DNA of 46,934 bases from Chitinophagaceae bacterium (GCA_028288365.1 JAQBNU010000059.1:1-46934), one strand, 5' to 3'. Positions 1 through 9,280 are shown, counted from the first letter of the stretch. A program made the numbers and translations. Notes: generated from the sequence alone by a model not told the origin.

Positions 1-30
1 CATTTCTGATCTCTGATTTCTTTCTTTTAT

Positions 31-3000
31 TTATTTCGCTTCTGCCAACTTTGCTTTTGTTTCTTTCTTCTGGAACCAACCATTCACTTTGTCTTTCCAA
101 CCATCGATGATCATGTAGACAGAAGGCACAAGTACCAAGGTGAAAATCATAGAGCTCGTCAATCCACCGATGATGACCCAGGCCATACCGTTCTTGACTT
201 CCGCGCCGGCACCGGAAGCCAATGCAATCGGTAGCATACCAAATATCATCGCAAGTGTTGTCATCAAAATAGGTCTTAATCTTTCTTTACCTGCTTCCAA
301 TAACGCTTCTCTAACAGGCATTCCTTTTTCTTTCAGGTGATTGGTAAAGTCCACAATCAGGATCGCATTTTTAGATACCAAGCCCAGCAACATGATCAAT
401 CCAAGGATTGCAAAGATCGTCAGTGGATTCATGGTCAAGGCAAGCGCCAGAATAGATCCTATAAGTGCAACAGGAATAGAGAAAAGTACCACAAAAGGAT
501 ACACTACACTTTCATACAAAGCCACCATGATGAGGTAGATCAATAAGATACCGATCAGCAAAGCAAGACCTAAACTTCCGAAGGCATCCGCCTGATTTTT
601 TGCATCACCCTGGTAGTCTATTGTGATGCCTTCAGGCAATTTCTCTTTTGCAAGACTGGCCTTGATGTCATCGACAATGGTTCCCGATGCACGACCCACA
701 GCTGCCGACAATACTTTTACAGAGTTCATGCGATCCGTACGCTCCAACACTGATTGGCCTACCACTTCGCGAATGTCTGCAATATCACCTAAGCGTATAA
801 TCGCTCCTCGACTGTTGCGTATCGACATGTTCCTTACGCTTTCAATATTCATCTTGTCTGTTTTATCCATGATGATATTGATGCCGTATTCTTCTCCTGC
901 ATCTTTGTATTTCGTATCGTTATTTCCCTGAAAGGCCAGTTGCACCGATTGACCGATGTCAGCAACGCCTACTCCAAGTTTTGACATTTTATCTCTATCC
1001 AAATTAATAGAAATTTCTGTCTTCGGATTTTTTGTACTGAATTGTACGTAATCTGTTCCGGGAGTTTTAACTACCACTTCTTTCACCATGTTGGCCGCTT
1101 TGATCAGGCTGTCCATGTTGGTTCCCTTCACAGCAATCATAATAGGCGTTTGACTATTACCTGTTATACTTACTGGTTGCACCGTGATTTTTATTCCAGG
1201 AATCACAGATAATTCATCGCGCATTTTTTGTCCGAATTCATCCGTAGTAAAAGAACGTTCATTCTTATCTACCAGCGTAATGGAAATTTCTGCCAGGTTG
1301 CTATTCGATGAAGCCGCATTGGCAGCGGTCTGTCCGGATTGTGTTCCTACGTTGGAAAATATTTTTACGACTTCCGGATGCGCCATCAACATACGTTCTA
1401 CCTTTTGCACCGTTTGATTGGTTTGATTCAATGGTGTTTCAGAAGCCATGTCAATTTGTATGATCAATTCACCTCGGTCAGAATTACCAACGAAGCTCGC
1501 GCCGATAAAACCTAAAGGAAGCAATGACATGACACTAACAAACAATACGACGACAATTAAAATGATGTACCGTTTGTGCATCAATGCCCACTCCAATATG
1601 TGTCCGTAGAATTCTTTGATCGAGTCAATCGTGTTTTCAAAAAACAAATTCAATCGCCCCCATAACGTATCTTTTGTCAATACTTCAATTTTTCCCCAAC
1701 GAGATGCCAGCAATGGAGTCAGCGTGAACGAAACGAATAAACTCATCAGGGTAGAGAACACGATCACCAAAGAGAATTCTTTCAAGATGTTCCCGATCAA
1801 TCCAGAAGTCAACGCCAAAGGTAAAAATACCACCACGTCTACGAGTGTAATAGCCATGGCTGTAAAACCAATCTCTTCTCTACCTTCCAGTGCAGCGGTA
1901 CGTTTGTCTTTGCCCATTTCCATGTGCCGGTAAATGTTTTCCAATACCACAATGCTGTCATCCACGAGAATACCCACCACCAGAGAGAGTGCCATCAACG
2001 TCATCAGGTTGAGTGAGAAACCAAACACCCACATCAAAATGAAAGTTGGAATCATCGCTGAAGGAATGGCCACCATCACAAACAGTGAACTTCTTATACT
2101 GTGCAAAAATAAAATCATCACACAGCCTACAATAAACACAGCCAGGTATAAGTCATGCATCACGGCATCGGCTGACGCCAACGTGTATACCGATTGATCC
2201 GACGCGATTTCATAATTGAAATCTTTCGAAGCATACATTTTTTTGATCTGGATCAATTTATCCTTTACCCCTTGACTCACTGCTACAGCGTTGGCATCCG
2301 ACTGTTTGAATACTTGTATACCGATAGCGGGCTTGCCGTTGATGCGGTTCAGGGTAGTGGCTTCTGTTTGTGCATCAGTTACCGTCGCAATGTCTTTCAA
2401 CAAAATACGGCTGCCATCCGGATCTTCACGAATGATCAGGTTTCGCAGTTCTTCTACCTTTTTAATTTTGGCATCTAAACGTACTGAGAATCTATTTTGA
2501 TTGGAAGACACATCACCCGCAGGATAAGAGACCCCATTTCCCGCCACAATGAAATTGACTTGTGTAGCAGAAATGTTATACGCATTCAATTTATCATTGT
2601 CCAAATAAATTTCAATCTCCCGTTCGTTTCCTCCGATGATATTGACCTGAGATACGCCGCCCACATTGGTCAGCAAAGGTTTTAACTGCAGATCAATAAA
2701 ATCGTACAATTGTGTCTGAGGAATTTTAGAGGTCACACTTATTTTTAAGATTGGAAAATCATCGGTGCTGAAACGACTCACTACCGGATCTTTCACTTGC
2801 TCCGGCAAGGTGGATTTCATTTGATTGATTTTTCGCTCGGCATCGCTTTGAGCTAAGGTACTGCTGAAGCCAGCTTTCAATGTGATCGTCACGGAAGAAA
2901 CACCTTCTCGTGATGCCGATGAAATCACATCCACACCTTCAATGGCAGAAACTGCTTCTTCGATCGGTTTGGTCACGCTACTCTGTACTTCTTCTGACGA

Positions 3001-3162
3001 CGCACCCGGATAAACCGTAGCCACAGAAATGACATTCGCTTCAAACTTTGGTAACAAATTATAATTGAGTGTACGGTAACTGATGAATCCGAATAAAATC
3101 AGGGTAACGAAAATTACTGTAATCAGTAAGGGTCGTTTAATGGCAACTTCTGTAATCGACAT
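31..3162 (-). CDS. RND efflux transporter permease (AcrB/HAE1/CzcA-like)
   Basis: This 1043-residue protein is the inner-membrane, proton-driven pump of a tripartite efflux system that exports drugs, detergents or other hydrophobic compounds across both membranes. It begins with the usual RND start (MSITEVAIKRP) followed by a first membrane helix at about residues 11-30. A large periplasmic porter loop comes next, then a helix block with the proton-relay aspartate pair in GILVDDSIVVLENI (Asp about 400-401), a second periplasmic loop, and a final helix block after about residue 865. The length is normal for the family. It is the last gene of the operon, 4 bases after the adaptor gene. The substrate cannot be deduced. 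The drug-efflux (HAE) branch is more likely than metal efflux, because no metal-type motif is evident. Confidence 0.95.
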   Translation of the reverse strand: MSITEVAIKRPLLITVIFVTLILFGFISYRTLNYNLLPKFEANVISVATVYPGASSEEVQSSVTKPIEEAVSAIEGVDVISSASREGVSSVTITLKAGFSSTLAQSDAERKINQMKSTLPEQVKDPVVSRFSTDDFPILKISVTSKIPQTQLYDFIDLQLKPLLTNVGGVSQVNIIGGNEREIEIYLDNDKLNAYNISATQVNFIVAGNGVSYPAGDVSSNQNRFSVRLDAKIKKVEELRNLIIREDPDGSRILLKDIATVTDAQTEATTLNRINGKPAIGIQVFKQSDANAVAVSQGVKDKLIQIKKMYASKDFNYEIASDQSVYTLASADAVMHDLYLAVFIVGCVMILFLHSIRSSLFVMVAIPSAMIPTFILMWVFGFSLNLMTLMALSLVVGILVDDSIVVLENIYRHMEMGKDKRTAALEGREEIGFTAMAITLVDVVVFLPLALTSGLIGNILKEFSLVIVFSTLMSLFVSFTLTPLLASRWGKIEVLTKDTLWGRLNLFFENTIDSIKEFYGHILEWALMHKRYIILIVVVLFVSVMSLLPLGFIGASFVGNSDRGELIIQIDMASETPLNQTNQTVQKVERMLMAHPEVVKIFSNVGTQSGQTAANAASSNSNLAEISITLVDKNERSFTTDEFGQKMRDELSVIPGIKITVQPVSITGNSQTPIMIAVKGTNMDSLIKAANMVKEVVVKTPGTDYVQFSTKNPKTEISINLDRDKMSKLGVGVADIGQSVQLAFQGNNDTKYKDAGEEYGINIIMDKTDKMNIESVRNMSIRNSRGAIIRLGDIADIREVVGQSVLERTDRMNSVKVLSAAVGRASGTIVDDIKASLAKEKLPEGITIDYQGDAKNQADAFGSLGLALLIGILLIYLIMVALYESVVYPFVVLFSIPVALIGSILALALTMNPLTIFAILGLIMLLGLVSKNAILIVDFTNHLKEKGMPVREALLEAGKERLRPILMTTLAMIFGMLPIALASGAGAEVKNGMAWVIIGGLTSSMIFTLVLVPSVYMIIDGWKDKVNGWFQKKETKAKLAEAK

Positions 3163-3166
3163 GATA

Positions 3167-4228
3167 TTATTTTTTAGCCGTTTCTATTTTACTTCCATCG
3201 ATCAAGTTGATCTGACCGTCTGTAATCACTTTGTCCCCTGCTGTCAAGCCTTTCAGGACCTCGATGTTTTCTCCGATCTCTCGACCGAGAGAGAGATTGC
3301 GCGTTTGCGCTTTATTACCCACTGCTACGAACACATAAGGATTTTTCATTCCTTCCACTAAAGCTCTTTTGGGAATTTGTAACGCCGTTCGATTCGCTCC
3401 CACATTAAACTCTGCCATGATATAAATACCGGCTTTCAACTTGATCTTATTGTTGTTTGTTACAGCCAGCTCTACACGGTAGTTGTGGTTATCGTCTCCT
3501 TTGGGACTGATGAATGTAATCTGTCCCGTGAAGGCAACACCTGGAAAAACATCCGTTGTGATTTTTACCTGATCTCCTTCTTCCAATTTGAATACATCAC
3601 CTTCATTCACAAAAACGACTGCTTTCAGTTTACTAACATCCACTACAGTAGCAATGGCTGCACCCGTGTTGACATATTCTCCCGCTATCAATTTCTTTTC
3701 TGTAATGATCCCGCTGATCGGCGCTACAATGTTGCCATCCAGAATTTGTTGGCGAATCAATGCCGCCTGAATTTTATTAGACTCATAATCGTATTGCGAT
3801 TTCGTAACTGTGCTTTGTGTAGCCGCATCACCTTGCAATAACACTTTATCTCTCTGATAATCCTTTTCCATTTTATCGACTGTCAACTCTGTTGATTTCA
3901 GATTCAACTCTTTCTGTTTTACATCCAACACTCCGATGACCTGTCCCTTGCTCACTCTAGATCCTAACTCAATGTTGAGCGAGACAATTTTTCCTGATGT
4001 GGCAGCTGAGATATTTGCTTCTTCGTTGGCCGAGAGCACTGCCGGAATATTCAGGTTGCCTTGTATCGGCAAGGACTGTACGTTGAACGTAGACACATAC
4101 ACCGGAACGGCTGATCGGTCCACTACTTTTTTACTAGCATCTATTTTTCTTTTGTTATTAGCTAATGTCAATACAATTGCGAGTACGACAACCACTAAAC
4201 CAGATATGATGATAATTTTCTTTTTCAT
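3167..4228 (-). CDS. RND efflux periplasmic adaptor (HlyD/MFP family)
   Basis: A 353-residue membrane-fusion protein that links the inner-membrane pump to the outer-membrane channel. It has an N-terminal membrane anchor at about residues 4-22, a lipoyl-like half motif (SRVSKGQVIGVLD) near residue 90-110, a coiled-coil hairpin at about 110-155, the second lipoyl half (GNIVAPISGIITEKKL) and beta-barrel/membrane-proximal domains to the C terminus. No lipobox is visible, so it is anchored by the helix rather than by lipid. It lies between the channel gene (11-base gap) and the pump gene (4-base gap), which fixes its role in this operon. Confidence 0.93.
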   Translation of the reverse strand: MKKKIIIISGLVVVVLAIVLTLANNKRKIDASKKVVDRSAVPVYVSTFNVQSLPIQGNLNIPAVLSANEEANISAATSGKIVSLNIELGSRVSKGQVIGVLDVKQKELNLKSTELTVDKMEKDYQRDKVLLQGDAATQSTVTKSQYDYESNKIQAALIRQQILDGNIVAPISGIITEKKLIAGEYVNTGAAIATVVDVSKLKAVVFVNEGDVFKLEEGDQVKITTDVFPGVAFTGQITFISPKGDDNHNYRVELAVTNNNKIKLKAGIYIMAEFNVGANRTALQIPKRALVEGMKNPYVFVAVGNKAQTRNLSLGREIGENIEVLKGLTAGDKVITDGQINLIDGSKIETAKK

Positions 4229-4239
4229 TGAGATAATAA

Positions 4240-5589
4240 TTAAAGTTGATTGATGTATGCGGTCAATGTGCCTTGTGACTTTTCGTAATCCAATCTCGAC
4301 GACATAAAGTTGAGGAGTGAATTAATGTAATTGCTTTGCGCTTCTTTGTAAGAATAATCTGCATTCAGAAAGTCGGTGAGCGAAGCCGTTCCTTGTCTAT
4401 ACTGCAAGTTCGTCGCTTCAAAAACATCTTTTGCTAAATCCAGGTTGTCTTTGTCTTTGGTTAAACTGGTATAAGAACTAACCAGTTTCGTATTAGAGTT
4501 TTCGTAATCCAGTTTATAATTTTCAATGCTCAACTTTGCTTTTTCCCTTGCATTGATGAGTGCAATCTGCGCCTGATTCAATTGACTGATTTTGCTAAAG
4601 CCACTGAAAATAGGCACACTCAATTTTACACCAATGGCAGAATAATCATACCATTTGGTAAAAGAATCAGAAAATTGTGCGCCGTATGCATTGGATCCAT
4701 ATCTCCCATAAGCAGAAAGTACAGGGGCAAAGGCTGCTTTTTTCATACGCACATCAATTTCCTTATAGAGTATATTTTGGTTCATGATTTTATAATCCAA
4801 TCTGTTCTCCAGACTCAGCTCCGAGCCTTGTGGGAGATTAGCATTGGTAGCGGCATAACTCGTATCGTTGATATAAATATGTTGCTCCAATGGCATACCC
4901 ATCGCATTTTTCAATTTATTATACGCCAGTTTTTTATTGGTTTGCAACAAGGTCATTTGCGACTGAATATTATTCATACTCACTCTCGTGCGATCATAGT
5001 CAATCTTACGAATGACACCACGTTCATATTGCAGTTTTAATATGGTCAATAGTTCCTTGTATTGTTTTTCGTTTTCACCCAACAGTTTTTCCTGTTCGTT
5101 ATAAATCAATACCTGATAGTAAGCCAGAGACGTATTGTAGACGAGGTTCTCGTTGCTTTGTAAAATGTTCAGATCGGCAATAGCATTGTTGACTTTTCTT
5201 GCCCCCAATGCTTGTATGGCCGATTGATCATATATTTTCTGATCCAATTGTATCACTGCACCGTTGCTATGTGTCTGTCCTAAAGTAAGGGTCGATTCCT
5301 GGCCATTAAATGTAAGCACATTGGTCTGCAACTTCGGATTGTAATCGGATGTCACCGTAGCTGCTATTTGAGGCAAGTAGGTAGAAAGCGCTTCCAGATT
5401 TTTTTGTCGCGCGCTTTGCGCCTCGTTCATATAAATGGTACTGTTTGGATTATACTTCAAGCTATATTCAATGCAGCTCTTCAGTGTAAATATGCTGTCG
5501 GCAGACTGGCTGCTTGCGGGCCGAACCGTTGCAAGTAGCAACAGTAAAACTACCGGTGTTGCTTTTTTCAAATGTTGAATGGTAATCAT
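4240..5589 (-). CDS. TolC family outer-membrane efflux channel
   Basis: A 449-residue outer-membrane factor that forms the exit duct of the RND pump. The N terminus is a signal peptide (hydrophobic stretch to about residue 27, ending ASSQS). The mature protein shows the two tandem OEP repeats of long alpha-helical segments with short strands, typical of TolC. Motifs include LEALSTYLPQIAATV in the first repeat and RMKKAAFAPVLSAYGRYGS in the second, followed by YRQGTASLTDFLNADYSY. The length is normal. It is preceded by the regulator gene (42-base gap) and followed by the adaptor gene (11 bases), so it should be cotranscribed with both. Confidence 0.93.
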   Translation of the reverse strand: MITIQHLKKATPVVLLLLLATVRPASSQSADSIFTLKSCIEYSLKYNPNSTIYMNEAQSARQKNLEALSTYLPQIAATVTSDYNPKLQTNVLTFNGQESTLTLGQTHSNGAVIQLDQKIYDQSAIQALGARKVNNAIADLNILQSNENLVYNTSLAYYQVLIYNEQEKLLGENEKQYKELLTILKLQYERGVIRKIDYDRTRVSMNNIQSQMTLLQTNKKLAYNKLKNAMGMPLEQHIYINDTSYAATNANLPQGSELSLENRLDYKIMNQNILYKEIDVRMKKAAFAPVLSAYGRYGSNAYGAQFSDSFTKWYDYSAIGVKLSVPIFSGFSKISQLNQAQIALINAREKAKLSIENYKLDYENSNTKLVSSYTSLTKDKDNLDLAKDVFEATNLQYRQGTASLTDFLNADYSYKEAQSNYINSLLNFMSSRLDYEKSQGTLTAYINQL

Positions 5590-5631
5590 AGGATTAGAAT
5601 TAGTGCGGTGTAACTTGTGTTTTTATTGTAT

Positions 5632-6099
5632 TCAGGATTTATTTCTTAGTTTTTTCCATTTCGTAAAAAGTTCTTTGTGTTGAGACTGAACATAATCCAT
5701 AAAATCAATCATGTCCTTTAGTGCCGTATTGAATGTCTTCGTCGTTTTAATTCGTTGTTCCAACGCTTCTTTCAACAACACTTTCCCTTCTACAGATTTT
5801 TCAATGTGTTGCTCAACGTGAGTCATCCATTGCTCAATTTTTGATTTGTAATATTTCTTCCGGTCGCCGGGCTTCGTTACATATTCTACTTCCTCTCTCA
5901 GTAGGAGTACATTGATCGCATTATTCACCGCGCTTTTACTGATAGAGAGTGTTTGTTGAATATCCACTAACGTGATCTCGATTTGATCCGCTACCAAAAA
6001 CAAGCCGATAATACGGGCCTCTACAGGTGTCTTTCCCTGTCCTTCAAAAAACACTCCTAATTTCTCTATTAGTCTTTTTTTTGTTTCTGTGATCTGCAT
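5632..6099 (-). CDS. GbsR/MarR-type transcriptional regulator, first gene of efflux operon
   Basis: A 155-residue winged-helix regulator. The DNA-binding region lies at about residues 35-75 (IQQTLSISKSAVNNAINVLL is the helix-turn-helix) followed by the wing VEYVTKPGDRKKYYKSK. The C-terminal helices should form the dimer or ligand interface. It is the promoter-proximal gene of the RND operon, so it probably controls its own transcription and that of the pump. The inverted repeat at 6166-6189, centred on the -33 box of this operon, is the likely binding site. The divergent gene at 6313 is a full-length paralogue. Target and inducer are inferred, not shown. Confidence 0.88.
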   Translation of the reverse strand: MQITETKKRLIEKLGVFFEGQGKTPVEARIIGLFLVADQIEITLVDIQQTLSISKSAVNNAINVLLLREEVEYVTKPGDRKKYYKSKIEQWMTHVEQHIEKSVEGKVLLKEALEQRIKTTKTFNTALKDMIDFMDYVQSQHKELFTKWKKLRNKS

Positions 6100-6145
6100 A
6101 TAGTGGTATAGTCGAGCGAACCGCGTTTATATTTTACTATGTAAA

Positions 6146-6178
6146 CAAATATATGGAAAGTTTTTTTAGTTCTGCAAA
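6146..6178 (-). promoter_or_regulatory. Promoter of the RND efflux operon
   Basis: Read on the minus strand there is TTTG (6178-6175), a 21-base spacer and TATATTTG (6153-6146). This matches the Bacteroidota sigma-70 consensus TTTG-N19-21-TAnnTTTG. The predicted transcript starts near 6139, giving a leader of about 40 bases before the regulator ATG at 6099. The -33 TTTG sits inside the 6-base centre of the inverted repeat at 6166-6189, so a bound repressor would block polymerase. Confidence 0.65.
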
Positions 6179-6189
6179 TACAGAACTAA
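6166..6189. promoter_or_regulatory. Operator-like inverted repeat in the divergent regulator region
   Basis: A perfect 9-base inverted repeat: TTAGTTCTG, spacer CAAATA, CAGAACTAA. A further half site (CAGAAC) lies at 6209-6214, one to two helical turns away on the side of the divergent regulator gene. Size and symmetry suit a dimeric MarR/GbsR protein. It overlaps the -33 box of the efflux operon. Binding by either flanking regulator is inferred. Confidence 0.6.
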
Positions 6190-6312
6190 GTAATTTCACT
6201 ATAAAAAACAGAACATTATGAAAAAATAGTACATGAAACGAAATAATTACTTATCTTGTAAATTGTTCCTGCATGGAATTTGCATGTTGAACGATGGATT
6301 AAAAGAATAGAA

Positions 6313-6780
6313 ATGGCTGAAATTAAACTCACGCAAGGTCAAAAAGAACTCGTTGAAAGACTGGGGGTATTCTACGAAAAATCAGGTATGCAGCCCGCGT
6401 CCTGCCGTGTCATGGCTTTATTGCTGGTCGCAGACCAAACGGAACTGACCTTTGAAGAAATTCAACAATCACTCTCTATCAGCAAAAGTGCCACTAGCGG
6501 CGCCATTAATTTATTGCTTACAGTCAATCGTGTAGAATATATTACACGACCGGGAGAACGCAAGCGTTATTTCCGCGCAAAAATCATGAACTGGAAAGAG
6601 GACATGTTGAAGAAGATCGAGGAGATGACAGCGATGAGTGTATTGCTCAAAGAAATTTCAAAGCAAAGACCAAAGTCAACGAAAGAATTCAATCATACAT
6701 TAATTGAAATGGTTTCCTTTTTGGAATTTCTACAAACAGAGATGCCCACTATTTTCAAGAAGTGGGAATCCAAAAAATAA
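6313..6780 (+). CDS. GbsR/MarR-type transcriptional regulator, divergent paralogue
   Basis: A 155-residue winged-helix regulator when started at the ATG at 6313 (MAEIKLTQGQKELVERLGVF). A longer reading from a TTG at 6280 adds 11 residues with no counterpart in the paralogue, so the ATG is preferred. It aligns along its whole length with the regulator at 5632-6099: EIQQSLSISKSATSGAINLL is the recognition region and VEYITRPGERKRYFRAK the wing. It faces away from the efflux operon across a region of about 210 bases containing the inverted repeat at 6166-6189. It could autoregulate, cross-regulate the pump, or heterodimerise with its paralogue. It ends 3 bases from the convergent gene at 6784. 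Confidence 0.87.
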   Translation: MAEIKLTQGQKELVERLGVFYEKSGMQPASCRVMALLLVADQTELTFEEIQQSLSISKSATSGAINLLLTVNRVEYITRPGERKRYFRAKIMNWKEDMLKKIEEMTAMSVLLKEISKQRPKSTKEFNHTLIEMVSFLEFLQTEMPTIFKKWESKK

Positions 6781-6783
6781 TTG

Positions 6784-8145
6784 CTACCTCGTCACTTGCA
6801 CCCAACCTTCGTAAGTCGCATTGCCTTCTTTCTCTAACCTGAAAAAATAAACGCCATCGTTTAGGCCCCAAGCGTTCCATTCATTTTTATAATTGGAATT
6901 CATATACACTTCATTTCCCCATTTGTTGTAGACGCTAAACTTCCACGGATAATCATTGATGCATTCAATATGAAAGACATCATTTTTGCCGTCGCTATTG
7001 GGTGTGATCAAATCTGGAACGAAACTTAATTTACAACAATCGTAAATAGAAACAGACGTGGAACTTGTCACTTTACAATTTCCACGATTGCATTGCACAC
7101 TATAAGAACCAGCTTGCCCGACAAAGATGTTATTCGCAAGTGATCCATTGTTCCATTGGTAAGTCACTCCAGGTTCTGATAAAGACAACTCTATTTCTTC
7201 TCCGGAACAAAGCAATGTTTTTTCTGCTAACAATACAGCCGGTAAAGGATTGACCACAACTGTAATCGTATCGGTTTCAAAGCAACCGTTCGCATCGGTG
7301 ATGTCCACCGTGTACAGCTGTGTACGCAGAGGATTGGCAACGGGTGTAGGACTATGCGTATTACTCAACCCATAATCAGGGCTCCACTTATACGTCAGGC
7401 CACCGGCAGCATGCAGCGTAATGGTATCATTTTGACAAATTGTTTTATCTCCGTCAACCGTAAAAGGACACGGAGGTAACACACAAACTTTTTGAAATAC
7501 GATGTCGTCAAGACCTCCATCATATCCAAAATATTGCCCTTTCCCCAATGTAATCTTTAGCGTGATTATTCCTGAAACCGGCGCAGTCCATACGGTACAA
7601 ACATGCCGCCATATTTGTTTTGGAATATCGTATTCAAACGTTTCAAAACCACCGATAGAAAATTCAAATCGTGGCGGTTCCCATTTTGGGAGAGCAAGAT
7701 CTGTTGCATACAAAGAAAAGTAATATAATTCTCCGGCTGAGACCGTCACATCCTGACTCCACATCACGAGGTCTTCCGTAGAATCTGCATCTGCAATCAA
7801 CAAACCACTTCCATCGCCGGTATGATCTATACCATACCAGGGATAATTCCATAGGTAAGCACTTTTAGTAAGATGTACATACCGTGGACCCGATGTTTGT
7901 GTAAATAAAGTTGGATCAGGAGCACATTCCACAATAAATTCGGTCGTAAATGTTGTAGGAGGGCAAGTCAGGTCACCAAAATTTCCGTTGACAACGAGAT
8001 CAGGGCCACAAGGTTGAAACCTGTTCTTTCCACAGCTATATACCTGCGCGATTGCCTGAATCCATGAGGCAAAGAACAATAGCATTAAAAAAAAACTGTT
8101 CAAAAAAAGGCGATAAAAAACACCTTGAGTCATGATGCATTTCAT
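6784..8145 (-). CDS. Secreted protein with gliding-motility-associated C-terminal domain
   Basis: A 453-residue exported protein. After a signal peptide (hydrophobic core about residues 12-33, ending AIAQ) there is a cysteine-rich region and a jelly-roll-like carbohydrate-binding or adhesion domain (about 45-220, starting PDLVVNGNFGD). One or two Ig-like segments follow (about 228-370, with TYKWSPDYGLS). The last 85 residues (VPDLITPNSDGKNDVFHIEC, YNKWGNEVY, DGVYFFRLE) are the gliding-motility-associated C-terminal domain typical of type IX secretion clients in Bacteroidota. It is therefore probably surface-attached or released, and may bind sugar or protein. It lies 5 bases after the lipoprotein gene at 8151. 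A start 12 bases downstream (8133) is also possible. Confidence 0.85.
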   Translation of the reverse strand: MKCIMTQGVFYRLFLNSFFLMLLFFASWIQAIAQVYSCGKNRFQPCGPDLVVNGNFGDLTCPPTTFTTEFIVECAPDPTLFTQTSGPRYVHLTKSAYLWNYPWYGIDHTGDGSGLLIADADSTEDLVMWSQDVTVSAGELYYFSLYATDLALPKWEPPRFEFSIGGFETFEYDIPKQIWRHVCTVWTAPVSGIITLKITLGKGQYFGYDGGLDDIVFQKVCVLPPCPFTVDGDKTICQNDTITLHAAGGLTYKWSPDYGLSNTHSPTPVANPLRTQLYTVDITDANGCFETDTITVVVNPLPAVLLAEKTLLCSGEEIELSLSEPGVTYQWNNGSLANNIFVGQAGSYSVQCNRGNCKVTSSTSVSIYDCCKLSFVPDLITPNSDGKNDVFHIECINDYPWKFSVYNKWGNEVYMNSNYKNEWNAWGLNDGVYFFRLEKEGNATYEGWVQVTR

Positions 8146-8150
8146 AGTTA

Positions 8151-8837
8151 TTATTGAATGACATTGATCTTATTTTGATCAAAGTGATCTGATGGAAAAT
8201 TATTTCCTCCACCAATAATTAAAACATCGTCGATATGTACGGAAGTATGATTCGAGGTATTGTCCCATGAATAAATCATAGCTTCCAATGTCAGATCTGC
8301 CATTGAATAATTAGTTCTACTCAGGAACAAACTATCACTTCCCGCGCGTATCCAGCTATACACCTCACTCCCCATACGCTTTACATAAAACTCACCTGCA
8401 CGATTAGTAGTAGTTTTTGAACTACTTCCTCCCGTAGAATCTTGCAGGTAAATTTTTTCGTTGGTTAAAAACCCAGCCACCAATGGATTTCTTGATCCAG
8501 CTTGAGCAACATTAAACTCCAACTGATCCGAATAACTATTGGTGCCTGATGCAACAAAGAAAGAATAACTAATTTTTATTTCAAAATCCCCTTTCAATTT
8601 ATTGTTCGAAATAATAGAAGTCCCACTGGCAGAAATGGAATGATAAGTAGATAAGTAAGCATAGCCATTTTCAACGGTGATCGTATCATTTGAATTTTGC
8701 CTTGAACCCAACCAAATGATTGGTGCTGGTGCAGCCTCTTCTATATACCTGGCACAAGAAAAAAACAAACCCGACAACATCAACATTGCAATGAAGACTG
8801 AAAAAAACCGAGCTGTCCTTTTTATGCCACTCCTCAT
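8151..8837 (-). CDS. Lipoprotein of unknown function
   Basis: A 228-residue predicted lipoprotein. The N terminus has basic residues, a hydrophobic stretch and a lipobox ending LFFSC near residue 28, followed by acidic residues. The mature part is rich in Ser, Thr and beta-strand-like alternation (FEIKISYSFFVASGTNSYSDQ; DLTLEAMIYSW), which suggests a jelly-roll or lectin-like fold, but I do not recognise the family. The ATG overlaps the thioesterase stop by 4 bases, and the gene is followed 5 bases later by the secreted protein at 6784. The lipoprotein and secreted protein may act together on the surface; this rests only on adjacency. Confidence 0.75.
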   Translation of the reverse strand: MRSGIKRTARFFSVFIAMLMLSGLFFSCARYIEEAAPAPIIWLGSRQNSNDTITVENGYAYLSTYHSISASGTSIISNNKLKGDFEIKISYSFFVASGTNSYSDQLEFNVAQAGSRNPLVAGFLTNEKIYLQDSTGGSSSKTTTNRAGEFYVKRMGSEVYSWIRAGSDSLFLSRTNYSMADLTLEAMIYSWDNTSNHTSVHIDDVLIIGGGNNFPSDHFDQNKINVIQ

Positions 8838-9211
8838 TGTATCGCTATAGGTTTATGATCGGCATCTACTGCCACAAAAGTAAACATACCCTCTACCGCT
8901 GATTCTCGTTTAGAAGAATACATTTCTTCCATAAAGATTTCTACTTTCACTTTCATGCTGGAATTTCCTACATGAAACACGCTGGCCACCGCTTCTATCA
9001 TGACACCGCCGGGTATCGCTTTTTTGAAATCTATTTTCTCTGAAGAAACCGTCACCATGCGCAGGCGACTGTAACGTGTAGCCGTAATGAATGCGGCTTC
9101 ATCCATGATCTGCATCACCATGCCACCAAACAACGTATCGTAATGATTGGTGATGGGAGGAAAAACCACTTTGAACATTCTGGATTCTGCTGCTTTGATT
9201 CGGTCGGTCAT
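8834..9211 (-). CDS. Acyl-CoA thioesterase, hotdog fold (YciA/BACH-like)
   Basis: A 125-residue single hotdog-fold enzyme expected to hydrolyse acyl-CoA to free fatty acid and CoA in the cytoplasm. The family signature is clear: NHYDTLFGGMVMQIMDEAAF contains the central helix with the catalytic Asp/Glu region (about residues 22-41), followed by VSSEKIDFKKAIPGG and the strand GNSSMKVKVEIF. The length is normal for the YciA/BACH group. It is the first gene of a three-gene minus-strand unit. The region upstream (9212-9363) holds three hairpins rather than an obvious promoter. Confidence 0.88.
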   Translation of the reverse strand: MTDRIKAAESRMFKVVFPPITNHYDTLFGGMVMQIMDEAAFITATRYSRLRMVTVSSEKIDFKKAIPGGVMIEAVASVFHVGNSSMKVKVEIFMEEMYSSKRESAVEGMFTFVAVDADHKPIAIQ

Positions 9212-9236
9212 AAATTTTTATACTGAGTGTTACTAG

Positions 9237-9266
9237 TTGGTGTCAGGTCTTTCGACCTGACACCAA
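9237..9266. repeat. Perfect 13-bp snap-back hairpin
   Basis: TTGGTGTCAGGTC (9237-9249) and GACCTGACACCAA (9254-9266) form a perfect 13-base stem with a 4-base loop. It lies upstream of the thioesterase gene and downstream of the ilvB terminator. There is no adjacent T-run, so it is not a classical terminator. It resembles the snap-back hairpin at 18321-18348 in size and loop length. Confidence 0.8.
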
Positions 9267-9280
9267 ATCAGAAAGAGAAA

